From Bacillota bacterium (GTDB taxonomy: Bacteria > Bacillota > Dehalobacteriia > UBA4068): DNA of 5,516 nt. Under the pieces are notes generated by a model, which worked only from the letters and a program-made list of their open reading frames with translations, was not told the origin of the DNA and did not search any database. The position numbers were made by a program, and so were the translations under genes. Positions within the stretch are counted from its first letter, which is position 1. Each line of letters starts with the position of its first letter. The stretch is from positions 1-5,516 of the forward strand of contig JAFSIU010000120.1 in NCBI GenBank assembly GCA_017439615.1. Reading direction: 5' to 3'. Positions 5,437-5,516 of this stretch are shown in pieces.

Positions 5437-5516
5437 ATGGATTGGTTTACTATTCCCGGTTTAATTATGATTATTCTGATAATCATCGGTGCTTTGCTCG
5501 TTTTGAGCTTTATTCC
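5437..5516 (+). CDS. floA: Flotillin-like protein FloA, 5' end only
   Basis: Only the first 26 codons are in the window: MDWFTIPGLIMIILI, then a hydrophobic run and VLSFIP. FloA anchors in the membrane by such an N-terminal hydrophobic segment and organises functional microdomains. The start MD plus one long hydrophobic stretch ending F-P is like B. subtilis FloA, and the position directly after nfeD is the conserved one. AAGGAGGT at 5422-5429 lies 7 nt before the ATG. The SPFH domain and the rest of the gene lie beyond the edge, so the call rests largely on context. Confidence 0.8.
   Translation, partial: MDWFTIPGLIMIILIIIGALLVLSFI

Overview
The window is a 5.5-kb chromosomal housekeeping segment with every recognisable gene on the + strand. 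Gene content, strong GGAGG-type Shine-Dalgarno sites, sigma-A type promoters, a TTG start and gene order all point to a low-to-moderate-GC Firmicutes bacterium. The order dnaK-dnaJ-rsmE-mtaB-HIT-rpsU-nfeD-floA resembles the Bacillus/Clostridium dnaK-to-floA neighbourhood. A gut Negativicutes relative such as Phascolarctobacterium or Acidaminococcaceae is my guess from overall impression, not something the sequence proves.

Layout. The window opens inside dnaK (1-507, 3' part only). dnaJ follows after 24 nt. Its reading frame is interrupted by an in-frame TAG at 1510-1512, yet the frame continues with a fully DnaJ-like C-terminus to a TGA at 1651-1653, and a strong intrinsic terminator follows at once (1671-1699). 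A new unit begins with rsmE (1736-2476), overlapped by ATGA with mtaB (2473-3792). A good promoter in the end of mtaB (3782-3810) serves a HIT-family gene (3846-4190). The best promoter of the window (4217-4245) drives rpsU (4306-4482), which has a doubled Shine-Dalgarno and ends in a 12-bp terminator hairpin. After an AT-rich dyad come nfeD (start TTG 4613, end 5389) and the first 26 codons of floA (5437 to the window edge).

Function. dnaK and dnaJ form the Hsp70 folding machine. rsmE, mtaB and rpsU belong to the translation apparatus: 16S rRNA U1498 methylation, tRNA ms2t6A37 formation and ribosomal protein bS21. The HIT protein is a nucleotide-phosphoramidate or nucleotide hydrolase. nfeD and floA form the membrane-microdomain (flotillin) pair.

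The main anomaly is the amber codon in dnaJ. The downstream 46 codons keep the DnaJ consensus, so this is a very recent nonsense mutation, a sequence error, or a translated (suppressed or recoded) TAG. No gene in the window uses TAG as its terminator, which is compatible with, but far from proof of, a special status for TAG. Secondary points are a CxxCxxC motif in the DnaK tail, absence of prmA and yqeY from their usual slots, a long dyad before nfeD and a doubled Shine-Dalgarno before rpsU. I found no mobile element, CRISPR array, tRNA or rRNA, and no intergenic gap exceeds about 130 bases.
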